A stretch of DNA of 64,000 bases from assembly GCF_052324685.1 (NCBI RefSeq), contig NC_135223.1, forward strand, positions 22,757,369 through 22,821,368. Reading direction: 5' to 3'. The notes under the pieces were generated by a model. That model was not told the DNA's origin, did not search any database, and saw only the letters and a list, made by a program, of their open reading frames with translations. Source of the stretch: Brachyhypopomus gauderio. Taxonomy: Eukaryota; Chordata; Actinopteri; Gymnotiformes; Hypopomidae. Below are positions 10,526-31,700 of this stretch, in pieces. The translations under genes were made by a program, and so were the position numbers. The first letter of the stretch is position 1; each line of letters begins with the position of its first letter.

Positions 10526-11673
10526 TTAAACATGTTTTAATGAGTTATTTTGCTGGATTTAACCGCAGCTTTCGATACAGTGGACCATAAAATTCTATTA
10601 TCTCGTCTTTATAACTGTGTGGGTATCCAGGGCCTTGCCCTAGAGTGGTTTAAGTCCTACCTGACACGTAGAAGCTTTTGTGTTCGTCTGGGGGCCACTG
10701 AGTCTTCCATAGCCCCTCTCACATGTGGAGTGGCCCAGGGTTCTATTCTTGGGCCTCTTCTTTTCTCATTGTATCTGCTCCCTCTTGGCTCCATATTAAG
10801 AAGGCATGGTGTCTCTTTTCATTTTTATGCAGATGATTCACAAATTTATATGCCACTAAAGCGACAGGATACCCACTCTTTGGAAGTACTTTTACAATGT
10901 GTTGAGGAAATTAGGGCGTGGATGACTAATAATTTTTTTACATTTTAATGAAAAGAAGACTGAGGTAATAGTGTTTGGCCCAAATGACACTGGAGTTAAT
11001 GACTGTGATCTAGGTGCCTTGACACAATATGTTAAACCTACTGTGACAAACCTTGGTGTGAAGTTCGACAGTAATCTGAGGTTTGACTCGCAGATTAGTA
11101 CTGTTGTTAAAGCAAGCTTTTTTCAAATTAGACAGTTGGCCAAAATTAAATCAGTCCTCCCTCGTCACCATTTTGAGATTTTAATTCATGCTTTTATTAC
11201 TAATCGCTTGGACTACTGTAATGCGCTTTACTTTGGTCTTGACCAGAAGTCCATTGCCAGACTCCAGCTTGTGCAAAATGCTGCTGCACGGCTGTTAACA
11301 AATACAAAAAAACGAGAGCACATCACCCCAATTTTAAAATCATTGCACTGGCTTCCGGTCCTTTTTCGAATTCAGTTTAAAATTCTTTTATTTGTTTTTA
11401 AATCTCTTCATGGTCTCGCCCCCCAGTATCTGTCCGACCTATTACAACACTATAGCCCAGCACGCTCGCTTAGGTCAACAGATCAGTGCCTCCTTACTGT
11501 TCCGAGGACACTGCGAAAGTGCAGAGGTGATCGCTCCTTTTCAGCTGCGGGTCCAAAATTGTGGAATGACCTTCCTTTGCACATTAGGCAGATTGAGTCA
11601 CTCGCCATTTTTAAATCTCATTTTTAGTTTTAAAGTGCTATATAAATAAAATGGATTGAAATGGATTGAAATG
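10526..11673 (+). mobile_element. L2-like LINE, 5'-truncated, inserted in a family A LTR
   Basis: Encodes the second half of a non-LTR reverse transcriptase: LDLTAAFDTVDH, GVAQGSILGPLLF and FHFYADDSQIY (the YADD catalytic box) at 10550-10948, then the thumb and C-terminal part at 10971-11627. A frameshift at about 10940 separates the two frames. The 3' end aaagtgctatataaataaaa followed by attgaaatgg repeats is typical of fish L2. The host motif atgaataa occurs on both sides as a likely target duplication. It is inactive: 5' truncated and frameshifted. Confidence 0.85.
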
Positions 11674-11902
11674 GATGAATAAAGTGAGCAAACCAAAAAC
11701 CCGTGACAAGATCCAAATCAAGGATACAATGACCAGCGGTCAACTGGTACAAAGACAAGACATATATGGACAAACAAATGACCATCAGGTGAGGCGGATC
11801 ATAGGCTCCGCCCACCTGAGGGACGAACACAACACAACAACAAGAAGACAACTGCCACTGTGGACAGGGGGCGACCAATAGGGGGCCCGGCGTACCGTGA
11901 CA
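11674..11902 (-). mobile_element. Family A LTR, right part after LINE insertion
   Basis: Runs from gtgagcaaaccaaaaacc through ccagcggtcaactggtac to the terminal CACCGTGACA-like end (cgtaccgtgaca). Together with 10484-10525 it forms one LTR split by the LINE. Confidence 0.75.
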
Positions 11903-12369
11903 GGATTGAAATGCCTGGTTAACTCTTTTTGTAATTTTTGTGACTTATCTGGATGTGTAGGCTATTCCATATGAAGCACGTCTCTACGTTCAACAAGGGT
12001 TATTTTAAAAAGGGGAGTATGATTTTGGTGAGGCCAACACAATGCCTGCCAAAATTAAACTCTCAAATATAATCTGTAGTGTCTTTATGCATGTGCAAAC
12101 GAGGGGAGTCGGATTCTGCTGGGGAGTTGGAATTCAGCACAACTGGACTGAATTTCTAAAGCTCTTTAAATGTAGCTAGATAAATATCTAGATGTTTAGA
12201 CAAAAATAAGGCTTAAAAAACTTTTAAGGCTTAAATACACAAGTAAAGGAATTTAAATGTAGCTAGCTATGTATTTAGACGAAAAGTATGACATAGTTTT
12301 TCAGGCTTAATAACCTTGCAATCAACATAATAAAGGGGGATGTTTGGCTTTGCTAATTGCTGGCAAGAA
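11903..12369. other. AT-rich spacer
   Basis: No coding signal. It contains near-repeated phrases (ttaaatgtagctaga, aggcttaaa) that recur around 14640-14760, suggesting that both sides belong to one older repeat surrounding the palindrome-rich region. Confidence 0.4.
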
Positions 12370-13221
12370 GGAGAAGAAGGAGGGGTGATGTCCTCAGAAT
12401 CCTGAATTCTCAGGAGCTCTAGTGTTAAAGAGCTTTATTAATTCAGTCCCATTCTACGTAATGAGATACTGTATAACACAACTCTTGTTTCTGCATAGGT
12501 GGGGTCAAAAGTGACCCCAAGGGATGTTTTTCTTCAAAATCTCTGAAATGAAAAGTTTTTACACTTCCATATTCCAGGTATTCCTCATAAAACATGTTTG
12601 TGACTTGAGGTCATTTGAATTTTTTTTTATGTTTTTATACATTTTAAGAAATTGCAGTTTTTGTATCACTACCCCAGTTTTCCATAAGTGGGGTCAAAAA
12701 TGACCCCAAGCATTTCGTACAGAATCTCAAGGCTTTGCTTTGGGAACTTTAGATTTTTAACAATTGTGACTGTCAGGATACAATTTCTGTCCCTCTTACA
12801 CATCTGATGCCTGCATTCCCACCACCAGGAGCATACATGTAAGTATTATTGTACTCGAATATAGTAATATGATTCGTCCTTGGGGTCAATCTGACCCCAG
12901 GGATATTTACCTCCAGAAAATGATTTACAGAACATTGTTGACCACTTTTTTGGTACAGGCACTTTGTTTATTTGTTAAATACATAAATAACCCCTTGAAA
13001 ATCCGTGAGTTGACCTGTCCTCTAGCGCGCCACCATCAGGTCAAACCTTTAAAATAGAATTTAAATTTTAATCTTAAATCTTGAATTTTTTTATATATAT
13101 CTTCTCAAATTTACTTCTCAACATTAATGACCACAAGTCTTGTTTTGGTGATGATGGATAGGGCCTTTACTATAGCGCCACCAACAGAAAATAATAGATG
13201 TTTTTTTTTGTTTATTTGAGT

Positions 13222-13252
<31 letters not shown>

Positions 13253-14520
13253 CAATTGTGAGCCAGAAAAAGGATAATAAGAACATGTCAAATACTAGTG
13301 AAAACATGGAATAGGTTTTTATGCCCACTGTAAACTTTAGCTCTATAGAGATATGAAGTATGAAAGTATGAAAACAACATGAAAATCCACCCATTTGCGA
13401 AACAGTGTGAACATGATAGTAGTCGAACATGAAATAGTTCTACTGTGGGAATTATCAAAGTATATCAGCAAAATATATCAACTCAGATCTATCAAGTGCA
13501 CCTACAGGTGTGGTCATGTTAGATCACACACACTGATAGACAAGTTTTAACAGCTAAAACAGCTTGGGGTCAAATTGACCCCTGAGGACGACCTGCGTGC
13601 AATATGTGTTCAGCACATTGATAAAATATTTTCATGACAATTTTATGCTTTATCAATTGTCCCCATCAAATTAGAAATTGTCATGAAATATGAAGCAAAA
13701 GAAAAGTCAACTACTATTTTTTTGAATGATAAACATTCAGTGGGGACAAATTGACCTCAAGGACGATAGGAGGGGTATTATCTTAATTTATCAACTCATT
13801 TGCCTTTTCTGTCATAGAGTAACATGTTGGTCAGCAAAGTAGACAGGTATTTAATAAAATTAATAGAAATAAAATACTTGGACGTGTCTAAAATCCATCT
13901 TTGACGCACCAGTGCATCAATAGACCTGGGAGGGTTTTAACTAGCTAACTACAAAATAAGGTTAGTAGTAATGTTAGTACGGTGTTAGTTGGATTACTTA
14001 GCTAGCTACCATTACAGTAGATTAGTAAGTTCGCTGATATTACTGTGTTTGTTATGTAGAGACTCACTGTATTCATGGTTCCTTGTAATAAAAGCTAACC
14101 TGTTAGGTAACCAATTATATCATTATTGAATGGGGTGTGTGTGTGTGTGTGTGTGTGTGCAGGCACACATGCATGTCTGTGCTTTTACTTACATATAAAT
14201 GCACAGACATTTATCATGGCTACTCAGAGGCCTGCTAGGATACCCGGAGCACTTTCTGGAGATATGATCCTGAACGGATGGGATGAAGAGTCCATCGGTG
14301 GGATTGACTCAGAATCTGACATCTCAGATGTAGAGGATCCAGAATATTGTCCATCTGGACATGTTTTGTTGACCCAAATATAATAAATATAATCACCTTT
14401 AACCAAAACTAAAAGCATTTTTTTTAATTCATTGCAAAAACACATTGATTCTAATTGGGGTCTATTTTGACCCCACCCATGGAAGTTAGGGGGTATTGGT
14501 CGTCCATGCATCCTAGGGCT
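12370..14520 (+). mobile_element. DNA-transposon debris with six GGGGTCA/TGACCCC palindromes
   Basis: Six inverted pairs of the GGGGTCA...TGACCCC type occur at 12501-12518, 12690-12707, 12882-12898, 13566-13582, 13742-13758 (degenerate) and 14457-14474 (degenerate). Several are next to the phrase cgtccttgg or ccaaggacg. A plus-strand frame at 14217-14380 has an acidic start (DSESDISDVEDPEY) reminiscent of piggyBac-type transposase N-termini, but nothing catalytic follows. I infer overlapping remnants of one transposon family; the class is uncertain. A G run (about 13233-13252) and a (GT)n run lie inside. Confidence 0.4.
14131..14159. repeat. (GT)n microsatellite
   Basis: About 29 bp of alternating GT. 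Confidence 0.9.
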
Positions 14521-15123
14521 ACAAACCTTGTGTTATTCTCTTATTCTTACCAGGTTTAATCTATTTTGTGGAATCGTTTTGAGACATTGCATCATTTTTC
14601 TTACCCATGATAAAATTGCTTATCATGCTATTTCACGTGTAAGCTAAATGCTCTTTAATTGTAGCAAACTAGCTAGGTATTTAGACAGAAACTAAGGCTT
14701 AAAATCCCATTTAACACAGCAGTTAAAACAGTAGTTTCTATCTAAATAGCTACTGTAGCTATGAGACTTTATTAATAGATCTGTTACATAAAGGGCTTTA
14801 CTACTTAAGTCCCATTCAACTTAATGAGAAACTGAACTGTATAACACAATAGTTGTTTATGGCTAAAAACCTAGGGTGTCTGCATAAAAGAATTTGTCCT
14901 GAACAATGTACGTTGTATTTGCTTTGAGTATTTGCAGCATGTTCAGCGTGCAGCCTGATAGTGTGCTACGTCATCAGATTGCTGCCGTTGGCTTCACTAC
15001 TCAGGGTGGGAAATGGAAAAAAATGTTTATTGAATTCTACTACCCAAGCTTATCATCGCCATCAAGGAAAAATGTATTGCAAAACATATCGATATCGTTT
15101 TATCGCCCAGCACTACCACACCA
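14521..15123. other. Spacer 3' of the P450 gene
   Basis: No gene recognised. The short piece ending aacatatcgatatcgttttatcgcccagcac (15080-15115) looks like the edge of a DNA transposon. The rest is AT-rich without open frames of note. Confidence 0.4.
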
Positions 15124-15129
15124 TTTATT
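15124..15129 (-). other. Candidate polyadenylation signal of the CYP4 gene
   Basis: AATAAA on the minus strand (plus: tttatt), about 157 bp after the stop codon. It is the nearest canonical signal. Confidence 0.5.
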
Positions 15130-15285
15130 AAATGTTACATGAGTGAGTCCTAGTCAGGAGTCACTGCAGCTTGAGGGCCAGTTTTCATTACTGAAACCAC
15201 AAAAGTCCAACAAGCTGCACCAAGCTCACTACACTTAAAACTAATGCCACAACATGTTTCAGAAAATACTGATTGAGACATCATC

Positions 15286-23582
<8,297 letters not shown>

Positions 23583-24399
23583 AGTTCGTAATTTCTATGC
23601 CGAGTTCACACACGTTATCCCTGATTTTCCGTCGCGGAGGAGACCTCCAGATCGGAGGTAAATCGTGGCTCGAAGATCAGCTGAATATCTGAACCTGTCG
23701 GTTACTTCGAATCCTGTAGTATGAAAATTGGATAGGCGGATCGATACCAAAATCAATACGTCTGATTCTTCCGTTTACCTTTAATAATCAATTCTGGCTC
23801 AAAAATATTGATATAATTTCTTGGATATCCTAGCTGACTATTCATTTAAAAATATTATAATACAATGATATTATAAAACATGGCGAAATATCGGAACTAT
23901 TTTCCTTCCGCCTTCTTCCCCCTGCTCCACACACGCATAAGCACGTTGAAAAAGTAGCACAGGTAGGCGCGTGAGGTGAATGTCCGAACGGAGTCGAGTC
24001 TTTGGGCAGTGGCAAACAACCCAGGCAGTGTGTAAATCACGAGGCAGTGTTTTTCACTGACTGTGGGGAACTGATTCACACCTATTCAGCTTTGCTTTCT
24101 GTGATCACTTCCTATAATTCTTTGAATAACAAAATGCCATGTTTAATTCAACTTGTTATAAATATTACTGTTAAATAAATTGCATATGAATTAAGGTAAT
24201 AAATATAATACCTATACAAATCAGAACTCTTGGACTATTCTATACCATACATATGATCTGACTAACTGCTGATAAATTAGCCCATTAGTGATTAATACAT
24301 TTATTTTTTTCGTTAACATTTTTTGTTTCAGTTTCATATACAAAGCATTTGAATGAGCAAGCCTATTTCTAGTGTTGTTAGTGATTTTGGAGGGACTGC
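23583..24399. other. CYP4 5' flank and spacer
   Basis: Holds the presumed 5' UTR and promoter of the minus-strand P450. No clear TATA box is seen near the start codon. Short open frames here have no recognisable content. Confidence 0.4.
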
Positions 24400-25240
24400 T
24401 ACATTTATAAGATTTGACAACCCCCCAACAGCTTCAGTTGGTTTGTGCTGTATTGTTTGTAGATGATTTTTCAAGAGCAGAGAAAATCACAAGTTTCCTG
24501 GGAGAGATGATTACCAAAGACCTCCAGCCTGTGTCCATAGAGGAAGACGAGGGTCTCCATGTGTTAGTGAGAGCCCTTGATCCTAGATATAAAATCCCCA
24601 TAAAATATAAAAGACTGATATGTGGACTTGTGACAGTTATATGTCATATGACTCAAGATTGGCAAGATTTTGTTTTGAAAACCTTTCCTAGACAGCGTAC
24701 AGCTGATAATGTCAGTATGTAAATGAATAAGACAGAGAAGGTAGTGTCAGAAAATGGAGCAATCCTGGCAGTTGTAGTGCAAAAATCAGGGTGACAACAT
24801 CTGTCCTTGTTTTGCACATATGCTCAATTTAGGGGTAAAGGATAGTCTAAATATGTCCCTGAGGTGGTACAGATACGTGGATGTGATGCAGTTGTATCCT
24901 TTGTGCTCCATAACACAAAGGCCACTGAGGACCTGAGAGATGTTCAGGTGATGATAAAAATGTCAGAATACAAATGTGTTCAGTCAGTGGAGACTTAAGG
25001 GAACTCTCCGTGCTCCACATGGTTGTCTCTCTGGGCAAAATGAAGCTGTATCCACAGTCCTGTGGAGGAGTGAACTGTGTTTGACCATGGGGGAATTAAG
25101 CCTGATATATAAAACAGCAGATACACGAAATGCCATTTGAAGAAGTTACTTGTGAGGTGTCTTCAGAAAATAACATGTTTGATTGTCTAAAATGACTCCA
25201 CTTATGTCAATCATTCAGAGCTTGCACAGCTGATGAAGGA
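24400..25240 (+). mobile_element. hAT (Ac/ZBED-like) transposase remnant
   Basis: The frame at 24414-24722 contains FLGEMITKDLQPVSIEEDEG and LVRALDPRYKIP, a stretch typical of hAT transposases of the ZBED1 type. Further degenerate transposase-like sequence, including a histidine-rich and ...FAHMLNL-like part in another frame, follows to about 25040. It is interrupted by stops. No terminal repeats are seen. Confidence 0.7.
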
Positions 25241-25912
25241 CCTCTGTACATTAAGTAAAGTACATTTACATTTCTGCATGTAAATTCCATTACATTTTAA
25301 TTTAAAATAGATTTTTAAACAAAATGAAAACATTTTCAGAAAGTATTTTCAATAGCATGTGACGGACCACCGTCATTCCTGCCGCGGACCACCAGGGGGC
25401 CGCGGACCACGTTGAAAACCGTGCACCACAGCAACGTATAAACATGACTCTAAAAGGAATAGTACGTCTCCCAGTATAGAGACGTAACAATAAAACAGAC
25501 GTATGAGCAAATTCCAGGATTTGTTAGAATTCTAACCAAAATAATGTGTTTTAACCTTTCCTATACTCATACTTATATACTAATATTAGCTAGTTAGGAA
25601 AACAAAGTGTGAACAACTTAACTTTATAAGTTGAGGCATGTCTGCTTATATCATTAAAATCATTTATTGTCCCTATAATTATACAAACATCTAGATTGCT
25701 GTTATACTACTACTATATAGTAATAATTATAATTATTTGATCGTTGGAATTTTCAAAAGAAAGTGAAAAGGTCACTCAAGTCAGTGATCCTAACATACAC
25801 AGGCAGAAAATCAGTGATTCTGTGTTTAGAGGACTGTAAATAAAGTGTATATTCATATTTCTGCCTGAATTACTATGAAGTAGGGTTCCATAAGAAAGAG
25901 CTACTTGTTAAC

Positions 25913-26286
25913 TGTGATGCTGGGATTGAGGCGGCAGGAGGCGAAGGCTGCATGTCACACTCTTTATTATCCATACTTTAAAACAAAGAAGTAACCAATA
26001 AGCAGTATGGGCTGCGAAGCAGCGAAACAGAGCTCAAATGGAGACCAAGTCCGTAGGTTCGACGGCAGTAGGAGAGAGCAGGTCCAGCGATGCGAGACAA
26101 TATCTTGAGATAATGTACAGCACTGGACTGCGCGACTTGTGAGCTTTAAAATGGTGCAAACGTAATATGACAAGGTGCTAATACTGTGGTGATTGGGACC
26201 TGGGGAGTGGTTTGGTGTTCGGGGGCATGCGCTGTGTGTGTGGGTGCACGCGCCCTCTGGTGGCGGGCTTGCCTCCCCACCATGAC
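25913..26286 (-). mobile_element. Solo LTR, family B, in unit 2
   Basis: 374 bp, plus-strand ends TGTGATGCTGG and CCACCATGAC, with the family-B signature gccctctggtggcggg and a minus-strand AATAAA (tctttattatcc). Flanks ttaac and ttaat agree at four of five bases. Only the last 30 bp or so survive in unit 3 (37799-37830). Confidence 0.68.
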
Positions 26287-26384
26287 TTAATGAGCAAGAC
26301 ACTTAACCCCAGCTGCTCCCCTGGGTGCTGGGTGTAGGACTGGCCACCGCTCTGGGCACATGTGCACCACAGCCCCCTGACTTA
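26287..26384 (+). mobile_element. SINE body fragment
   Basis: Matches the body of the SINE at 27895-28134 in opposite orientation (gacacttaaccccag, ctgggtgctgggtgtagg, gggcacatgtgcaccacag) but lacks the tRNA-like head. The duplicate in unit 3 is at 37834-37926. Confidence 0.6.
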
Positions 26385-27242
26385 TAACATCCCTGATTTT
26401 TGTCTAGCTTAGCTTTCAGATGTTTACCAACCACAGTGTTAATTTCAAGGTGATGATATATTTATGTAAAAAACCCACAGCAGTGTCTGTGTCAAACGTG
26501 AAATGACTCACAGTTAAAATGCTAAAACCGAGTCATGTGTGCTAAGAGTGTGTTGCAAGGCTTGACTGCCAGTGCAAAAGTGGTCGAGCTTTCATTTTAC
26601 TCTAAACGTGTTACATAAAAATTGACTCATAGAACCAGTTATGGTGTACAGTGGGCTGAGGAAATAATTTTTTACCTTTGTTCCATCTCACCCCCAAAGG
26701 AAACTGATGTTCTCTGGTGTTTGTGAACATTAAAAACAGATGCACTCAGTCACGTTCTGTTTCTGTAACATCTGTGGCAACCAAATAATTGAATAAAATA
26801 TATTAAATAATGAAGTAAACGTGGACCTGGGGAAAAGGGATGTGCATAACCAAATGTCCAATCATTCCTTTACAAAGGAAGACAAATGATAAGGTGGGTC
26901 TAAGTTTATAGCGATGGATCTTGAATAACACATTTTAATCAATGAACTCAGATTAGTTTTCAGTGTTTAAAGAGCTTTAGTTAGTAATTCATAATGTTTA
27001 AATGTTTACTAGAACTCATAGCATGTTTATCCAATTTGACATGTTCATCAAATTTTGTTTCAGCTAAATATAGAGGAAATATACAATGATATTGTTTATG
27101 TAATAAACCAAAATCTAGCTAGCTCTAAGCTACTGGAAGATATTACATGAGACTGCAAAAAGGTGCTTTTATAGTCTACAGATTATTCTATGTGAAATAT
27201 ATTTCAGCACCAAATATCACAAATCTTAGTTCCACTGTGTAC
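26385..27242. other. Duplicated non-coding spacer
   Basis: No gene or terminal repeat is recognised. The same sequence is present with few differences at 37927-39070 in unit 3, interrupted there by a solo LTR. Confidence 0.6.
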
Positions 27243-27247
27243 ACAGG

Positions 27248-27531
27248 TGAAGCGGGTTCGGTAACCGAGGCAGAAACTGCTTAATCCAAAATACCCCGCG
27301 GAGGGAAACTTTATTCACAACGCAACTGAACAATAGCACTCTTCGCTCTCCCCCCTCATTCCCCCTCCCTGGCGTGCGCAGGCACCGCTCCCCCAATGTC
27401 ACTTAAAGGGCTAAGACCAGTGATCGTATATATACGGTCTCTGTTATATATACGGTCTCTGGCTAAGACACCTTGAGTGACCAAGTGCCTGTCCATTAGG
27501 GAATTTGCCGTGAGGAGTAGTAGTCGCTACA
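27248..27531 (-). mobile_element. Solo LTR, family C, in unit 2
   Basis: 284 bp, from TGAAGCGGGTTCGG to GTCGCTACA, flanked by cagg (27244-27247 and 27532-27535; a fifth base may be shared). AATAAA occurs on the minus strand (aactttattcac). It contains a doubled atatatacggtctctg phrase (about 27427-27462). Unit 3 has no insertion here. A partial copy lies at 45124-45210. Confidence 0.75.
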
Positions 27532-27894
27532 CAGGTACATAATTCAAAGATGTGGAATATATACACACAAAAGAACTAGTACAATACCTTGTATTGAATC
27601 AAAGAACACAATTTTAAATTAGTACTGTCCTTTGACTGTCAATGATTTTGTAATGGTGGCCATATTTTGGACCAAACTGTAAAATTAGTTGTATTTTTTA
27701 AATAAACTTGAAATAAACTGTACTCAAATTGATAAATCTCTAGCCTACTTGAGCTAACTTTTTTGTTACATTACCAGACATGAGTTTACATGTTTAGGTA
27801 AATGTTTAATCTGTTGGAATTTCAGCAGTTCAGTCATATTACAATAAGTTAAACAACAAAATGATTCAGAACTTCTCATATCTTTTTCATGTTA

Positions 27895-28134
27895 AGTTGC
27901 CAATTGTGATTTACACCCCAATTGGAATTTGTCTTCTGCATTTTCCCATCTGTGCAGTGAGAACACACACACACAAGTGATCACTAGGGGGCTGTGGTGC
28001 ACATGTGCCCAGGGCAGTGGGCAACCCTACACCCAGCACCCAGGGGAGTGGCTGGGGTTAAGCAGCTGGGCCTAGCTGGGAATGAAACCCATGACCCTCT
28101 GGTCACAAGACCGGTTCCCTAACTACCAGACCAT
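27895..28134 (-). mobile_element. tRNA-derived SINE (unit 2 copy)
   Basis: Read on the minus strand it starts with a tRNA-like head: tggtctggtagttaggg resembles an A box and gggtcatgggtttcattccc a B box. A body follows, with gggcacatgtgcaccacag and a short (GT)n. An almost identical copy at the equivalent place in unit 3 shows that it predates the duplication of units 2 and 3. Confidence 0.72.
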
Positions 28135-28557
28135 GATATCAGATGAATGTAAATCTAATAATTTGGTCAACTATATAGCAAGATCTTCATCTAAGTGGAA
28201 CTAATGTCAGTGTATACTATGTTGATGTTTATGGTAATGAATTTAACAACTCGTTAGCTTTGACGCTGATGATTGCTCAGCACAATTTTTAGTCATATTC
28301 TTTCACATACATTTATATAATGCAGCAACAGGCATACATACACACATAATTCAACATCATTATTTGCTGATGCAGGCTATGCTGAAAAAATCAGTAAGCA
28401 GAATTTGTGCATTATTGCAAATACTTTCTTCAGCACTTGGTATTTTCCTCTTTACCTTTTCCTCTACTACCCTTGCAATTAGTTAAGCCACACAAAGAGT
28501 GAATGCAGTTGTAAACATTAGCACCATCTCATTCTGTGGTTTTCGCGTCTGACACGA

Positions 28558-28563
28558 TATAAA
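28558..28563 (+). promoter_or_regulatory. TATA-like box of receptor copy 2
   Basis: TATAAA in gacacgaTATAAAcagtc, 157 bp before ATG 28715. Conserved in all three copies. Confidence 0.5.
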
Positions 28564-28714
28564 CAGTCACACCCGAGTGGTTGGAGTGGAAACCATTTTT
28601 TATTTTTGCACAGCACTGACCTTCTGTGAAATACATCTCAGGAAGCATTCAGATCCTCAGCTATTGTGTGGTATTAGTGCTTTGTGTTTGCATGTTAAAC
28701 AGACTGCTTTAAAT

Positions 28715-31700
28715 ATGAGAAAAATCCTCTATTTTATATTTTTCTTACCTACTATCAAAATGTATTCAGCTGACTCAGTGACAGGTAAGAAACACTTCAT
28801 ATAACCCATCGCTGAGATCCCATCTTTAATTCTATTTCAAATCTCACCATAAGTGCTGACAGGTCATGTTTAATTGCAGTTAACATGGGATAAAGCTAAT
28901 GAAAAACATAAACAAATGTGTTTATTAAACACAGTGTTTATATCTGCATCATACTGCTTAATATGAATATATTTTTCTATGCACAATTTCCATAATTATA
29001 GCTAATTATTATATTTCAAGTGATTTGAGAGTCACTTGTCAAGAATGATAAAGTAAATCTTTCCCTTATTTTAAATTTGCTTTGTTACTGAAGCTCAAAT
29101 GTTCAATTCATTCTGACCAAATTCAGATGAATAATGTTGAACTACAGACTTTGCAAGATCAGCAATTCAAGTGAAGATGCTAAAATTAAAACTATGCAAA
29201 TAATTTTTTTTTCTAATTTCTAAAGATGAGAAAGTTGATATTCTTTTATTTGGTGTAATTTCAATATGAATTGATCAAACTGTACCTCATAATGTACATA
29301 CATGTAAGACAAGTGTTTCACCCCTAAATTTTATCATTATTAAACTTCATAATTATGATTTTGTAAGTCTGATATCAGTACTTTTACATTATAATTCAAA
29401 TGTTCAACTTCTTTGCCATACTTTATGCTATTTAATACTATATATTTTAAAATATTTTTACAGAGAATTTAACCCACTGGAAAGTCTGAGTTAGACTTTA
29501 ATTCAGAACCAAATAAAACCAGTAAGTCTAGATTTAAACTATAGATCTAGACTTAGATTTCATTAGACTCAAACAATCTCAGTGGATTAATTTCTGTGAG
29601 CATGATATCAGTTTTGCAAATACATCTTTAGAATGTTGGCAGTAAATAAACAAAAATTAAAACCCTATATTTCCAGATTTCCACAATATTTTAACTAAAG
29701 CATTTGACAAGGTTAGATTAGAAATACTACAGAGAATAAAGTCTTCAATTATTGATTAAAGTTCTTAAGTGATACTTTATCAGAACATTATTATTAGAAT
29801 TTGATTTTATCATTTACCATACCAATGTTTTATTCTGCAGATGTTTTGATTTATTTATGTAGTATACTTCTCTTAATTATTTCAATTTTCTAATCATGGT
29901 TTGCAAACTGCATCAGCTCCAATCACTGAAATTACTTTCCAGTACTGATAGCAGGCAAGTTCAGATTTGAACAAATTTTATTACAAGAATTCTTAATTAT
30001 GTGTTTGAATATCAGGCTAAGACTTTTATTATAGCTTCCTTTTATTGACTGTTAATTTGTACTAGCAATGTTTATTATAACTTCAACATTGACTTTAATT
30101 TTTAAAACCTCAAAAAAGGAATCTCAATCAGAATATACATTTTTATAATATTGTCTTATTTGAAAAGGTATTGACATGGTACACTTTTTCTTTGTCTTTG
30201 TTGTCTGTAGGCTCTGTCAAACATGTGCCTTTTGGAAGCACAATAACGATACCTTGTGAGGGTTATGCTGGTAACCTAGATGTCAGATGGATGTACAAAA
30301 GAGAAGATAAGATTGAATCTCTTGTTAAGATAGTTACAAACAAAATCTATTACAATGAACTGATTAAACAATCTGGGACAAATATTCTCAGAAACTTTAC
30401 TTTACAAATCAATAACTTCTCACATCTCAATGAAGGGACATATTATTGTGAAGTTTGCAGAAAGCAATATACTTACATTAAACAAATATCCTTGATAACT
30501 CAATATGGTAAGTAGAAATCAACCCTAAAATGTGTTCTATAAGATGAAAATTGTGCTTTAGAGAGCACTGACCTTTTCTTCATTTTCAGACACATTTTGT
30601 CCATCAGCAAGAAGACAATTCATCATTAAAGGTCATAGTTTTAGCTTTAGTTGTCTCCATGATATGGGTCTGAAGTTAAACTGGAAATTTAAAGCACATG
30701 GTCAAAGCACTGTCACTCCTGTAAAACGTGAACTGACAAACGCAAGTTTCTTATTCATGTTGGATGTTCAGCCATCTGCTGCAGGTGAGTATACCTGCTG
30801 GAGAGAGACATCCACTGGGCAACAGCACAGAGTTTGCTCCGTGTTTCTGTGTGTACTTACAGGTAAGCATCATTATCACCTTATACACTGCCAAATATCA
30901 TTTATGAATTCACTCAGTATTAAATGAAGAAATAATGAATTTTGTTTAGAATATTAAGACTTACGTATTCTGGTTAGAGGCAATCAAATTATTATGCAAA
31001 TAAGGATGGAATTTTTTTTGGAATTATTAAATATACTTTTATGTAGCATATCTATGTTGTTTTTATTTCAATTTTCATCATTTGAAACTGAACATGTTCC
31101 ACATTTTAATTGCATTCGATTTTGCATAAAGGTTTTTACACAAATGCTTTAGAGTCTTTGCCAACAGTCAACAAGTTGCATCCTTATTTAGGACCAAGCC
31201 CTAGTTTCATCCTACAGATGCTCAGGTGTATTGAATGTCATAATACAGCTTTTAAAACTTTATTCTTTCAAATACATCAGTATATAATGTGAAACTATGT
31301 AATGTCAGGTCCTAAATGTAATAAATGTAAATTTTATTGTCAATTTACAATATTTCTGCAAATGTAGATCAAACTTAAGTCAGTGCTTTCAAAAATACTT
31401 AACACAGTTGCTAAAATAGTATTTTAGGGAATCTAATTGTAGAATTTGTTGACATAACTTTAATCTAAGACAAAAATCACATTTTATGTGCAAAATTATT
31501 CTAATATATCAGTTATAGCAAAACACTTAAAGAGAATTTCTGTTTCTGGTATAACTGGATATTCTGAGTCTCAACTTAACATTGTTAAGTTTTGTGATTG
31601 GATCCAGTAGTCTAATCAGCATAGATAATTAATTAAAATATTTACAATTATTAGCTTTTTAATGTTTATATCTGAACTCCATTTTATGTCTTTCTGTGTA

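Noticed and set aside
24847-25038. Minus-strand 63-codon frame
   Set aside because: Antisense to the hAT transposase remnant.
27895-28134. Possible tRNA gene on the minus strand
   Set aside because: A- and B-box-like sequences are followed by a long body and the unit is repeated; the tRNA fold is not preserved, so it is a SINE head.
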